From Lachnospiraceae bacterium (GTDB taxonomy: Bacteria > Bacillota > Clostridia > Lachnospirales > Lachnospiraceae), in the NCBI GenBank assembly GCA_017405805.1, contig JAFQZU010000031.1, forward strand, positions 1 through 62,536: a stretch of 62,536 nt of DNA, given 5' to 3'. The stretch's first letter is position 1. Each line of letters begins with the position of its first letter. The notes below the pieces were generated by a model. The model did not search any database, had not been told where the DNA came from, and saw only the letters and a list, made by a program, of their open reading frames with translations. Of the stretch, positions 42,733-50,912 are shown one piece after another. Made by a program: the position numbers and the translations under genes.

Positions 42733-43944
42733 TCACTCCTCCACGACCTGGAAGATGATAAACTTTAAATAGTAGGATTCCGCGGCGCTCCACAGGATGG
42801 GGTGGTCGGGCGCCTGGGTCCTGAATTCGATCTGCCGCAGCCGCTTGTGGGCGTCCCTGGCTGCCTCCGCGATGGTCTTGCGGAAGAGATCCGCGTCCAT
42901 GAAATGGGAGCAGGAGCAGGTGGCCAGAAAACCGCCGTTCCGGACCAGCTTCATGCCGCGCAGATTGATCTCGCGGTACCCCCTGGCAGCCGCCTTGATC
43001 GAACTGCGCGATTTGGTGAAGGCGGGCGGGTCCAGGACCACGATGTCGTACTGCTTTCCCTGCTCGATCAGGGAAGGGAGCAGGTCGAACACATCCGCAC
43101 AGACAAAGTCCATGCGGTCCGTAAAGCCGTTCAGGGCGGCGTTTTCCCTGGCCTGCTCAATGGCGAGGTCGGAGGCGTCGACCGCTGTCACGTGCGCGGC
43201 GCCGGCGTAGGCGGCGTTGAGGGCGAAGGAGCCGGTGTGCGTGAAGCAGTCCAGGACCTGCGCGCCGCGGCACAGCCTCTGCAGTGCTTTGCGGTTTTCC
43301 TTCTGGTCCAGGAAAAAGCCCGTCTTCTGGCCGTTCTCGACGTCTACGATATAGCGCACCCCGTTTTCGACGATGGGTACGCGCGTCTCAAAGGGAGCGG
43401 ACAAAAAGCCTTTGACCCGCTGCATTCCCTCTTTCTCCCGGACCTTGGCGTCGCTCCGCTCATAGATCCCCGTGATGGCGATCCCGTCTTCCTTCAGCAC
43501 ATCCACAAGGGCCTTCAGGATAATGTCCTTGAGGCGGTCGATGCCCAGCGTCAGGGATTCCACGACCAGAACGTTCTCGTACTTGTCCACCGTGATGCCC
43601 GGCAGAAAGTCCGCCTCGCCAAAAAGAAGACGGCAGCTGGAGGTGTCGATCACCTTTTTCCTGTATTCCCACGCATCCCGCACCCGCTCCCGCAAAAGGG
43701 CTTCGCTCACCGGCCGCTCCCTGTGACGGGAGAGCAGGCGCACCCGGATTCTGGATTTGGAATTATAGTAGCCGTATCCGAGAAAATACCCGTCCCAGTC
43801 CGTCACATCCACGATGCCGCCGTCCTCAGGCGTCCCGGTGACGGCGTCGATCTCATTGTCGAAGATCCAGAAGCCCCCGGCTTTGATCGTGCGTCCCTCG
43901 CGCTTTTTGATCCTGACGGTTCCCGTGCTTTCAAAAATACTCAT
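42733..43944 (-). CDS. rlmI: Class I SAM-dependent rRNA methyltransferase, RlmI type
   Basis: 403 residues. An N-terminal PUA-like domain (KAGGFWIFDNEID) is followed by a linker domain and a Rossmann methyltransferase with VLDCFTHTGSFALNAAYAGA, then VVLDPPAFTKSR, the DPPxF catalytic motif of RNA m5C methyltransferases. RlmI methylates a cytosine of 23S rRNA. The ATG at 43944 has GGAG 9 bases upstream. In-frame codons further upstream overlap the divergent degV region and are rejected. Confidence 0.9.
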   Translation of the reverse strand: MSIFESTGTVRIKKREGRTIKAGGFWIFDNEIDAVTGTPEDGGIVDVTDWDGYFLGYGYYNSKSRIRVRLLSRHRERPVSEALLRERVRDAWEYRKKVIDTSSCRLLFGEADFLPGITVDKYENVLVVESLTLGIDRLKDIILKALVDVLKEDGIAITGIYERSDAKVREKEGMQRVKGFLSAPFETRVPIVENGVRYIVDVENGQKTGFFLDQKENRKALQRLCRGAQVLDCFTHTGSFALNAAYAGAAHVTAVDASDLAIEQARENAALNGFTDRMDFVCADVFDLLPSLIEQGKQYDIVVLDPPAFTKSRSSIKAAARGYREINLRGMKLVRNGGFLATCSCSHFMDADLFRKTIAEAARDAHKRLRQIEFRTQAPDHPILWSAAESYYLKFIIFQVVEE

Positions 43945-44051
43945 CTGTCTCACTCCGTGTATCGTATGGTTTCTTTTTTTGATAGTAGCGCTATTCGGGC
44001 GGGGAAGCAAGAAGCAGAAGGCAGATCCTGCCGGGAGATCCCCGCATTTCC

Positions 44052-44080
44052 TTGACGCTCCATGAAAAAAAAGATATGCT
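44052..44080 (+). promoter_or_regulatory. Promoter of the second degV gene
   Basis: TTGACG (44052-44057), a 17-base A-rich spacer and TATGCT (44075-44080). Confidence 0.55.
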
Positions 44081-44123
44081 GTATTTACAGGATTTGCAAG
44101 CATTTTTCAGGAACGGGGGCAGC

Positions 44124-44978
44124 ATGAACAAGGACAAAGTAGCGGTAATGACAGACTCAGGCTGCGATCTGCCAAGCGACGCAGCGGCACGGCACGATAT
44201 CCGGGTCCTCCCTCTTCGCGTCATGTATCCCGAGAAGGATTACGCAGACGGCGTGGATATCGATCCCCTGATGGTTTACCGCCGTTTCCCGGATGAATAT
44301 CCTTCCACATCCACACCCTCCCTCGCAGAGGTCCAGGACATGCTGGACCAGATCCACAGGGACGGCTATGAGAAGGTGATCGCCGTATGCATTTCGTCCG
44401 GACTGAGCGGCACCTTCAATACCATCCGGCTTGCCGCGTCCCAGCAGGACGCCTTGGAGATCTTTGTGTTCGACACGAAGAACATCTCCGTCGCCTCCGG
44501 GATCTGGGCCATCTGGGCGGCTGTCAAGCTGGAGAACGGCTGGTCCTTCGAAGAGGTGAAGCAGGGGCTGCAGAACAAGATCTATGACTCCAAGGTCATG
44601 TTCTATATGGATACGCTGCAGTACTTAAAGCGCGGCGGGAGAGTCGGCAAGGTCACGTCCATCGTCGGCGAGGCCCTGCATCTCAAGCCCATCATCTCCT
44701 GCAACGAGGACGGCATTTACTACACGGTCTCCCTGATCCGCGGCGCCAAGCAGGGCAAGAAAAAGCTTCTGAACGAGATGCTCAAGTTCTGCGAAGGGCA
44801 TCACGTCTGGATCATCATCGGACACGGCAACGCCAGCGATGAAGCGGGACAGATGCTGGAGCTGGTGGACCAGAAGGTCAGGAGCAAGGAGATCCTTTTC
44901 GTAAAACAGATCACGGCCACGCTGGCCATTAATACCGGTCCCGGCCTTGTGGGGATCGCTGCGCTGCGGGATCCGTAA
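44124..44978 (+). CDS. DegV family fatty-acid-binding protein (second copy)
   Basis: 284 residues from ATG 44124. VAVMTDSGCDLPSDAA opens the fold. SSGLSGTFNTIRLAA and LQYLKRGGRVGKVTS match the lipid-binding loops, and the end is NTGPGLVGIAAL. It probably presents fatty acids to a FakA-type kinase encoded elsewhere. It is only distantly similar to the first DegV of this window, so the two probably prefer different fatty acids. Own promoter and terminator. Confidence 0.9.
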   Translation: MNKDKVAVMTDSGCDLPSDAAARHDIRVLPLRVMYPEKDYADGVDIDPLMVYRRFPDEYPSTSTPSLAEVQDMLDQIHRDGYEKVIAVCISSGLSGTFNTIRLAASQQDALEIFVFDTKNISVASGIWAIWAAVKLENGWSFEEVKQGLQNKIYDSKVMFYMDTLQYLKRGGRVGKVTSIVGEALHLKPIISCNEDGIYYTVSLIRGAKQGKKKLLNEMLKFCEGHHVWIIIGHGNASDEAGQMLELVDQKVRSKEILFVKQITATLAINTGPGLVGIAALRDP

Positions 44979-45020
44979 ATGCGGGGACGCAGAAGAATAT
45001 TACAGATGATTGCGGGATCT

Positions 45021-45061
45021 GCCGCCGCGGGAGAAGAGTGCTTCCGCGGCGGTGTTTTTTT
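45021..45061 (+). terminator. Intrinsic terminator after the second degV
   Basis: GCCGCCGCGG pairs with CCGCGGCGGT around a 12-base loop, followed by a run of seven to eight Ts. Confidence 0.88.
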
Positions 45062-45082
45062 GCGGTATCTCGTGAATAAATA

Positions 45083-45256
45083 TTCACTACTGACTTGACA
45101 TATTGTATACATGAATGCGAAAATAGAGAGCGTATATGGTCTGACAGCCCGGGCTATGCCCGAAAGCAGGAATATTTTGGCTCGGACACTGGAAATACGG
45201 GGCAGTTGGTACTATTATGGAGAATATATAAATCGTGAGAAGCGGAGGGAACAGCA
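45083..45256 (+). promoter_or_regulatory. Promoter and long leader of ilvE
   Basis: TTCACT (45083-45088), 17 bases, TATACA (45106-45111); an alternative -35 TTGACA is at 45095. The leader of ~140 bases holds a CGGGC-TAT-GCCCG hairpin (45150-45162) and a short frame from ATG 45111 that runs into ilvE out of frame. I could not match it to T-box, purine or ppGpp riboswitch consensus. Confidence 0.4.
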
Positions 45257-46288
45257 GTGGCTAAAAAGAATATCGACTGGGGCAACATCGGCTTTGGTTA
45301 TGTCGTGACGGACAAGCGGTACGTATCCTATTATAAGGGCGGCACCTGGGACGACGGCGCGCTCATCGAGGATGACAAGATCGTCATGAGCGAGGACGCA
45401 GGCGTTCTGCAGTATTCGCAGTCTGTCTTCGAGGGACTTAAGGCCTACACTACGGAAGACGGGCATATCGTCTGCTTCCGTCCCGATCTCAACGCGTCGA
45501 GAATGGCCGAATCGGCCAGACGCCTGGAGATGCCGGTGTTTCCCGAGGATCGTTTCATCGACGCGGTCAAGCAGACGGTAAAGGCAAACCAGGACTGGGT
45601 TCCTCCTTACGGAACCGGCGCGACGCTCTATATCCGTCCCTACATGTTCGGCATCAGCCCCGTGATCGGCGTCAATCCCGCGGAGGAGTACATGTTCCGC
45701 ATCTTCGTGACGCCCGTGGGCCCCTATTTCAAGGGCGGCGCAAAGCCGATCGTCGTACGCATCAGCGACTTTGACCGTGCGGCACCGCGCGGAACGGGCC
45801 ACATCAAGGCCGGACTGAACTACGCGATGAGCCTGCACGCGATCGTGGACGCACACAAAAAGGGTTTTGCCGAGAATATCTATCTGGATCCTGCCACCAG
45901 GACCAAGATCGAGGAGACCGGCGGCGCCAACATCATTTTTGTCGACCACGACGGAAATCTGGTCATTCCTGCATCTGACAGCATCCTGCCTTCCATCACC
46001 CGCCGCTCCATCCATTACGTAGCGGAGCATTACCTGGGCCTGAAGGTGACGGAGAGAGAAGTCTATCTGTCCGAGGTCAAAGAGGGCAAGTTCGTCGAGT
46101 GCGGCCTGTGCGGCACAGCGGCGGTGGTTTCCCCCGTCGGCATCATCAACGACCACGGCGAGGAGATCCGTTTTGCCAGCGGCACCGAGAAGATGGGGCC
46201 GGTCACGCAGAAGCTCTATGATACGCTTACCGGTATCCAGATGGGCAGGATCGAAGCGCCTGAAGGATGGATCGTGAAGATCTGCTGA
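45257..46288 (+). CDS. ilvE: Branched-chain amino acid aminotransferase
   Basis: 343 residues of the class IV PLP-dependent aminotransferases, at BCAT-II length. VFEGLKAYTTEDG, the R-P-Y-M substrate loop, the PLP lysine in RGTGHIKAGLNYAMS (~residue 190) and the glycine-rich phosphate loop ECGLCGTAAVVSPVG are visible. It interconverts Leu/Ile/Val with their 2-oxoacids and 2-oxoglutarate. The GTG start has GGAGGG upstream. Confidence 0.94.
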   Translation: MAKKNIDWGNIGFGYVVTDKRYVSYYKGGTWDDGALIEDDKIVMSEDAGVLQYSQSVFEGLKAYTTEDGHIVCFRPDLNASRMAESARRLEMPVFPEDRFIDAVKQTVKANQDWVPPYGTGATLYIRPYMFGISPVIGVNPAEEYMFRIFVTPVGPYFKGGAKPIVVRISDFDRAAPRGTGHIKAGLNYAMSLHAIVDAHKKGFAENIYLDPATRTKIEETGGANIIFVDHDGNLVIPASDSILPSITRRSIHYVAEHYLGLKVTEREVYLSEVKEGKFVECGLCGTAAVVSPVGIINDHGEEIRFASGTEKMGPVTQKLYDTLTGIQMGRIEAPEGWIVKIC

Positions 46289-46316
46289 TTGTTTTTCTAT
46301 AAGGGTTCTATATTAT

Positions 46317-47054
46317 ATGAAAGCATTGATACTCGCGGCAGGTTTCGGCAAACGTCTGCAGCCTATAACAAATGAAATCCCCAAATCCATGGTCAGCGTC
46401 AACGGGACGCCTCTCCTTTGCAACGCCCTCAACAATGTGACGGCTTGCGGGATCAGCGAGATCGGGATCGTAGTGGGACACATGGCGGACTACATCCGCT
46501 CGCAGATCGGAAACGAGTGGAAAGGCGTTCCGATCACTTACTTCGAGAATCCGCGCTATCTGGAGACCAACAACGTCGTCTCCCTGTGCTGCGCGGCGGA
46601 CTTCTGTGACGATGACATGCTCATGCTGGAGTGCGATATCTATTACCACAAGGAGATGCTGGAGCGTCTCATGGCGGGAGAGGGCGAGTGCTCCATACTG
46701 GTCAGTCCCTTCAATCCGAAGACCATGGACGGATCCGTGATCCGCGTGGAGGGAGACCGCGCAGTGGAACTGATCCTGGGCAAGTGGCAGGGGGAGGACT
46801 TCGACTACTCCTGCACCCGCAAGACGGTCAACATGTACCGGTTCAGCGCCGATTTCGTCAAAAACAAGTACATGCCGCTGATCCGCTGGTATGTGCGGAA
46901 TATGGGCGAGAACAGCTACTACGAAAAGGTGCTGGGAAGCCTTCTGTACTATCGGGAGCTGGATGTGCGCGTCGTGGAAGTGCCGGAGGACATGTGGCGC
47001 GAAGTGGACGATGCTGAGGATCTCGCAAGGGCGAGAGCACATTTCGGTGCGTAA
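46317..47054 (+). CDS. Sugar/choline-phosphate-type nucleotidyltransferase
   Basis: 245 residues. The opening KALILAAGFGKRLQPITNEIPKSMV with VNGTPLL is the nucleotidyltransferase signature (NTP binding plus catalytic Lys). CDIYYHKEM marks a metal-binding region. The overall size is close to LicC-like CTP:phosphocholine cytidylyltransferases and phosphonate-tailoring relatives. It activates a phosphorylated small molecule as a CDP or NDP derivative. It precedes iorA by 23 bases; no wall or lic genes are adjacent, so the substrate is open. The cell-wall-binding repeats at the window start are compatible with choline decoration. Confidence 0.8.
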   Translation: MKALILAAGFGKRLQPITNEIPKSMVSVNGTPLLCNALNNVTACGISEIGIVVGHMADYIRSQIGNEWKGVPITYFENPRYLETNNVVSLCCAADFCDDDMLMLECDIYYHKEMLERLMAGEGECSILVSPFNPKTMDGSVIRVEGDRAVELILGKWQGEDFDYSCTRKTVNMYRFSADFVKNKYMPLIRWYVRNMGENSYYEKVLGSLLYYRELDVRVVEVPEDMWREVDDAEDLARARAHFGA

Positions 47055-47077
47055 CAATATACACCAAAGGGGTTAAT

Positions 47078-48832
47078 ATGAAAGAAAAGAAAATGATGCT
47101 GGGCAACGCGGCGATCGCCCGCGGTGTGTGGGAGGCTGGCGTGAAGGTTTCTTCCGCTTATCCCGGAACCCCCAGTACGGAAATCAGTGAGGAACTTGTC
47201 AAATATCCGGATGTATACGCGGAGTGGGCGCCCAACGAGAAGGTCGCCACCGAGGTCGCCATCGGCGCTTCGATCAGCGGCGTGCGCTCTTTTGCCACCA
47301 TGAAGATGGTCGGCCTCAACGTGGCCGCGGATCCGCTTTACTCCTTCTCCTACGCCGGCGTCACGGGCGGCATGGTAATGGTCGTGGCGGACGATCCCGG
47401 CCTGTACAGTTCCCAGAACGAGCAGGACACCAGGATGGTGTGCCGCGCAGCTATGGTCCCCTGCCTGGAGCCCTCGGACTCCCAGGAGGCCAAGGATTAT
47501 ATCAAGTACGCCTATGAGATCAGCGAGAAGTTTGACACGCCCGTGATCGTGCGCACCACCACGAGACTGGCCCACTCCCAGTGCGAAGTGACGCTGGAGG
47601 ACCGTGTCGTGCCCGATGACAAGGTCTACGAGCGCAACATCGCCAAGAACGTCATGATGCCCGCCATGGCCAAGGGCAGGCACCTGATCGTGGAGAAGCG
47701 CATGAAGGATCTGGCGGAGTACGCCAATACCGCGCCTTTCAACACGATCGAGAAGGGCGATATGACCATTGACGGCAAGCGCATCGGCTTTATCACGGAC
47801 GGGATCCCTTACCAGTACGTAAAGGAAGTCTGCCCGAACGCCTCCATCCTGAAGCTGGGTATGTGCAATCCGCTGCCCAGAAAGATGATCGAAGACTTTG
47901 CGGCCTCCGTCGACGTGCTCTATATCTTTGAAGAGCTGGAGCCCGTGATCGAGGAGCAGGTCAGATCCTGGGGCATCTCCTGCATCGGCAAGGAGATTTT
48001 CACGATCCAGGGCGAGTACAGCGCCAACATGATCCGCGAGCGCGTGCTCAAGATGGACCTGGATCTGGACGAGGCACCCCAGATCCCGCCCAGACCGCCC
48101 ATCCTCTGTCCCGGATGCCCTCACAGGGCTACCTTCTCCGTGCTGAAGAAGCTCCGCATTCACGCGGCCGGCGATATCGGATGCTACACGCTCGGCGCCC
48201 TGGCGCCCCTCTCCGCGGTGGATACGACCATCTGCATGGGATCGAGCATCTCCTCCCTGCACGGAATGGAGAAGGCGAAAGGCTTCGACTATATCAAAAA
48301 CTGGGTGGCCGTGATCGGTGACTCCACCTTCCTTCACACAGGCGTAAATTCCCTGATCAACCTCTTCTATAACCAGTCGCACGGTACAGTCCTCATTCTG
48401 GACAACCGCACCACCGGCATGACGGGGCATCAGGATCACCCCGCCACCGGCAAGACGCTCTCCGGTGAGATCGTTCCCGCGGTGGACTTCAAGAAGCTGT
48501 GCGAGGGCATCGGCATAGAGCATGTCCGCGAGGAGGATCCTTTTGACGTGGACGCGCTCACGAAAGCAGTCAAGGAAGAGGTGAACAGAGAAGCGCTGTC
48601 CGTGATCATCGTGAAAGCGCCCTGCGCCCTGCTCAAGGGTCAGCAGCACCCCTATGTGGTGGAACCGCTGGCTGACAAGTGCGTGCACTGCGGCGCCTGC
48701 CTGCAGCCCGGCTGCCCCGCTCTGACAAAGAAAGAGGACGGCTCCATCGCGATCGATGCTACCATGTGCAACGGCTGCGGCCTGTGCATGAGCATGTGCA
48801 AGGTCGGCGCACTGCAGAAAGTAAAGCGCTGA
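47078..48832 (+). CDS. iorA: Indolepyruvate:ferredoxin oxidoreductase, alpha subunit
   Basis: 584 residues. It has an N-terminal pyrimidine-binding domain (MMLGNAAIARGVWEAGVKVSSAYPGTPSTEI), a central domain, then a TPP-binding domain (CPGCPHRATFSVLKK...GDIGCYTLGALAP...GDSTFLHTGVNSL). The C-terminal ferredoxin-like domain has CVHCGACLQPGC and CNGCGLCMSMC. With IorB it oxidatively decarboxylates aryl-pyruvates (from Trp, Phe, Tyr) to aryl-acetyl-CoA, passing electrons to ferredoxin. Confidence 0.94.
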   Translation: MKEKKMMLGNAAIARGVWEAGVKVSSAYPGTPSTEISEELVKYPDVYAEWAPNEKVATEVAIGASISGVRSFATMKMVGLNVAADPLYSFSYAGVTGGMVMVVADDPGLYSSQNEQDTRMVCRAAMVPCLEPSDSQEAKDYIKYAYEISEKFDTPVIVRTTTRLAHSQCEVTLEDRVVPDDKVYERNIAKNVMMPAMAKGRHLIVEKRMKDLAEYANTAPFNTIEKGDMTIDGKRIGFITDGIPYQYVKEVCPNASILKLGMCNPLPRKMIEDFAASVDVLYIFEELEPVIEEQVRSWGISCIGKEIFTIQGEYSANMIRERVLKMDLDLDEAPQIPPRPPILCPGCPHRATFSVLKKLRIHAAGDIGCYTLGALAPLSAVDTTICMGSSISSLHGMEKAKGFDYIKNWVAVIGDSTFLHTGVNSLINLFYNQSHGTVLILDNRTTGMTGHQDHPATGKTLSGEIVPAVDFKKLCEGIGIEHVREEDPFDVDALTKAVKEEVNREALSVIIVKAPCALLKGQQHPYVVEPLADKCVHCGACLQPGCPALTKKEDGSIAIDATMCNGCGLCMSMCKVGALQKVKR

Positions 48833-48845
48833 GGGAGGTGCAGAC

Positions 48846-49412
48846 ATGACTAAGAATATTATGATCGTAGGCGTCGGCGGACAGGGAACGCTCCTGACGA
48901 GCCGCATTCTGGGCGGCGTCATGGAAAACGCCGGCTATAAAGTAAAGGTTTCCGAAGTGCACGGCATGGCTCAGAGAGGCGGCAGCGTTGTGACCTTCGT
49001 CCGCTACGGCGACAGCGTGGCGGAGCCCATCGTGGAAGAGGGCCAGGCAGACGTCCTGATCGCCTTCGAGCGTCTGGAGGCGCTGCGCTATGCACACTTC
49101 CTCAAAAAGGACGGCGTGCTGATCGTAAACGACTGGCGCATCGATCCCATCAGCGTGGTCATGGGAGCGCAGAAGTATCCCGAGAAGATCATCGAGAAGC
49201 TGGAGAGGAAGCATACGGTCTACAAGATCAACGGCATGGAAGAGGCGCTTCGCCTGGGCAATTCCCGCGTCTTCAACAACGTGGTGCTGGGCATGGCCGC
49301 CAGACACATGGACTTCAGCCTGCAGGAGTGGCTGGACGTCATTGAGAAGACCGTCCCCGCAAAGACGGTGGAGATCAACACCAAAGCCTTCATGGCAGGA
49401 TATGAACACTGA
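48846..49412 (+). CDS. iorB: Indolepyruvate:ferredoxin oxidoreductase, beta subunit
   Basis: 188 residues, a single 2-oxoacid:ferredoxin gamma-type domain: IMIVGVGGQGTLLTSRILGGVMENAG, then EVHGMAQRGGSVVTFVRYG and FNNVVLGMAARHM. It forms the IOR heterodimer with IorA, 13 bases upstream, and carries the CoA-reactive side. It ends ahead of an inverted repeat that also holds the rpsF promoter. Confidence 0.94.
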   Translation: MTKNIMIVGVGGQGTLLTSRILGGVMENAGYKVKVSEVHGMAQRGGSVVTFVRYGDSVAEPIVEEGQADVLIAFERLEALRYAHFLKKDGVLIVNDWRIDPISVVMGAQKYPEKIIEKLERKHTVYKINGMEEALRLGNSRVFNNVVLGMAARHMDFSLQEWLDVIEKTVPAKTVEINTKAFMAGYEH

Positions 49413-49428
49413 CAGCACGATTAAGTGC

Positions 49429-49476
49429 TTGCAATAATCCCACGGACATGTTAAAATAGCTTTCCGTGGGATTATT
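49429..49476 (+). promoter_or_regulatory. rpsF promoter nested in a 14-bp perfect inverted repeat
   Basis: TTGCAA (49429-49434), 17 bases, TAAAAT (49452-49457). The arms AATAATCCCACGGA (49433-49446) and TCCGTGGGATTATT (49463-49476) flank the -10. For RNA arriving from iorB the same element forms a long hairpin and is likely its terminator. Confidence 0.7.
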
Positions 49477-49488
49477 CCCAATATTTTT

Positions 49489-49512
49489 CCTTGCTCTTGC
49501 CGAAGTGCAAGG
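49489..49512 (+). promoter_or_regulatory. Candidate S6:S18 autoregulatory leader hairpin
   Basis: CCTTGC-t-CTT-GCCG-AAG-t-GCAAGG forms a hairpin presenting CCG in its loop, 28 bases before rpsF. An S6:S18-binding leader with a conserved CCG is known ahead of rpsF in many bacteria. The match is by motif and position only. Confidence 0.5.
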
Positions 49513-49540
49513 GCCAGAGACCAGAAGGAGGTAAAGACAC

Positions 49541-49831
49541 ATGAGTAAGTACGAGTTAGCCGTTGTTGTGAATGCGCAGATTGACGATGAAGCAAGAACA
49601 GCCACCGTGGAGAGATGCAAAGAGCTGATCACCAGATTCGGCGGGACTGTCGGTGAAGTCGAAGATTGGGGCAAGAAAAAGCTCGCCTACGAGATCCAGA
49701 AGATGAACGAAGCGTTCTACTTCTTCATTCCGTTTGAGGCAGAAGGCACTGCGATCGCCGAGATCGAAGACCGCATGCGCATTATGGACAATGTCATCAG
49801 ATATCTGTGTGTGAAAAAGGACGAGGCTTAA
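49541..49831 (+). CDS. rpsF: 30S ribosomal protein S6
   Basis: 96 residues with the canonical MSKYELAVVVNAQ opening, FGGTVGEVEDWGKKKLAYEI and the final VIRYLCVKKDEA. It binds S18 and 16S rRNA in the small-subunit platform. AGGAGG precedes the ATG. First gene of rpsF-ssb-rpsR. Confidence 0.97.
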   Translation: MSKYELAVVVNAQIDDEARTATVERCKELITRFGGTVGEVEDWGKKKLAYEIQKMNEAFYFFIPFEAEGTAIAEIEDRMRIMDNVIRYLCVKKDEA

Positions 49832-49849
49832 CAGAAAGCAGAGGTCTTA

Positions 49850-50452
49850 ATGAACAGAGTAGTGCTGATGGGGCGTCTCACGAGAGACCCCGACATCCGG
49901 TACTCCCAGGGTGAGAATCCCATGTGCATCGCCCGCTATACGCTGGCGGTGGACAGAAGATTTTCCAGAAGTGCCGGCAATAATAATGACGGAAACAATG
50001 CGGATTTCATTTCCTGCGTCGCCTTCGGCAGAAGCGGCGAGTTCGCGGAGAAGTATCTGCGTAAGGGAACGAAGATCTGCCTTTCCGGCAGAATTCAGAC
50101 AGGCAGTTATACGAACAGGGACGGCGTCAAGGTCTATACCACGGAAGTGGTGGCCGAGGACCAGGAGTTTGCGGAGAGCAGGAACGCCGCGGCCCAGAAC
50201 GGCGGCGGATACAGCGACCAGCGCCGCGGCGGCTATAACAATGGCGGCAGCGGGAACTATAATAACGGCGGCAATTCCGGAAACTACAACAGCGGGAACA
50301 GCGCCGGAAATTATAACGGCGGCAGCGCCGGCAATTCCGGGAACTACGGCGGCAATGCCGGTCAGGCACCCCAGCAGGGAGCTGACGAAGCCGCGATCGA
50401 CGGCTTCATGAATATCCCCGACGGAATTGATGAGGAACTTCCTTTCGCATAA
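49850..50452 (+). CDS. ssb: Single-stranded DNA-binding protein
   Basis: 200 residues. An N-terminal OB fold (MNRVVLMGRLTRDPDIRYSQ through VAEDQEF, ~1-108) is followed by a long Gly/Asn/Tyr-rich linker of imperfect GNYNNGG-type repeats and the acidic tip IDEELPFA. The tip recruits DNA-repair and replication partners. The usual family end is D-x-L/I-P-F, and here one alanine follows the Phe. Co-transcribed with rpsF and rpsR. Confidence 0.95.
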   Translation: MNRVVLMGRLTRDPDIRYSQGENPMCIARYTLAVDRRFSRSAGNNNDGNNADFISCVAFGRSGEFAEKYLRKGTKICLSGRIQTGSYTNRDGVKVYTTEVVAEDQEFAESRNAAAQNGGGYSDQRRGGYNNGGSGNYNNGGNSGNYNSGNSAGNYNGGSAGNSGNYGGNAGQAPQQGADEAAIDGFMNIPDGIDEELPFA

Positions 50453-50512
50453 TTCCTGAAACAGGGCATACAAAAGATCTGCCCGGACTATTCATACAGG
50501 AGGATAGATACA

Positions 50513-50773
50513 ATGGCTTTTGGAGAAAGAAGGTCTGATGCGCCTTTCCGCAAGAGAGGCGGTTTCCACAGAAAGAAAAAGGTCTGTGTTTTTTGCGGCA
50601 AGGACAATGTCATTGATTACAAGGATACAGCCAAGCTGCGCAAATATGTATCGGAGAGCGGCAAGATCCTTCCCAGAAGGATCACGGGAACCTGCTCCAC
50701 TCATCAGCGTGCAGTGACGATCGCTATCAAGAGAGCACGTCACCTTGCTCTGATGCCTTACACCGAGCGCTGA
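50513..50773 (+). CDS. rpsR: 30S ribosomal protein S18
   Basis: 86 residues with [21 protein letters not shown] and the C-terminal [19 protein letters not shown], the S18 signature. The Cys pair region may bind zinc as in C+ forms. It forms a heterodimer with S6. AGGAGG site; followed by a terminator. Confidence 0.97.
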   Translation: MAFGERRSDAPFRKRGGFHRKKKVCVFCGKDNVIDYKDTAKLRKYVSESGKILPRRITGTCSTHQRAVTIAIKRARHLALMPYTER

Positions 50774-50849
50774 CGACTGCGTAAACGACAGTTTCCGGGA
50801 TTTCACCCGGGCGTCGCTACTGCGTCACAGACGGAATTATAAACAGCGA

Positions 50850-50888
50850 CCCCCGGAGCCTTTGCATTGCGGCTTCGGGGGGCTTTTG
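50850..50888 (+). terminator. Intrinsic terminator after rpsR
   Basis: CCCCCGGAGCC pairs with GGCTTCGGGGG (one wobble) and is followed by CTTTTG. It separates the rpsF unit from gdpP. Confidence 0.75.
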
Positions 50889-50912
50889 TCTATTTTCGTA
50901 TGAGGAATCTCT

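Noticed and set aside
45083-45256. T-box, purine or ppGpp riboswitch upstream of ilvE
   Set aside because: The characteristic T-box TGGNACCGCG sequence and the other consensus cores are absent. It is left as an unexplained leader.
45111-45308. A 65-residue frame in the ilvE leader as a gene
   Set aside because: It overlaps ilvE by ~50 bases in another frame, has no ribosome site, and the predicted -10 overlaps its start codon. It is at most a leader peptide.
50200-50400. Repetitive DNA in the ssb gene as a possible repeat element
   Set aside because: It encodes the usual Gly/Asn-rich linker of SSB. The repeats are coding low complexity.
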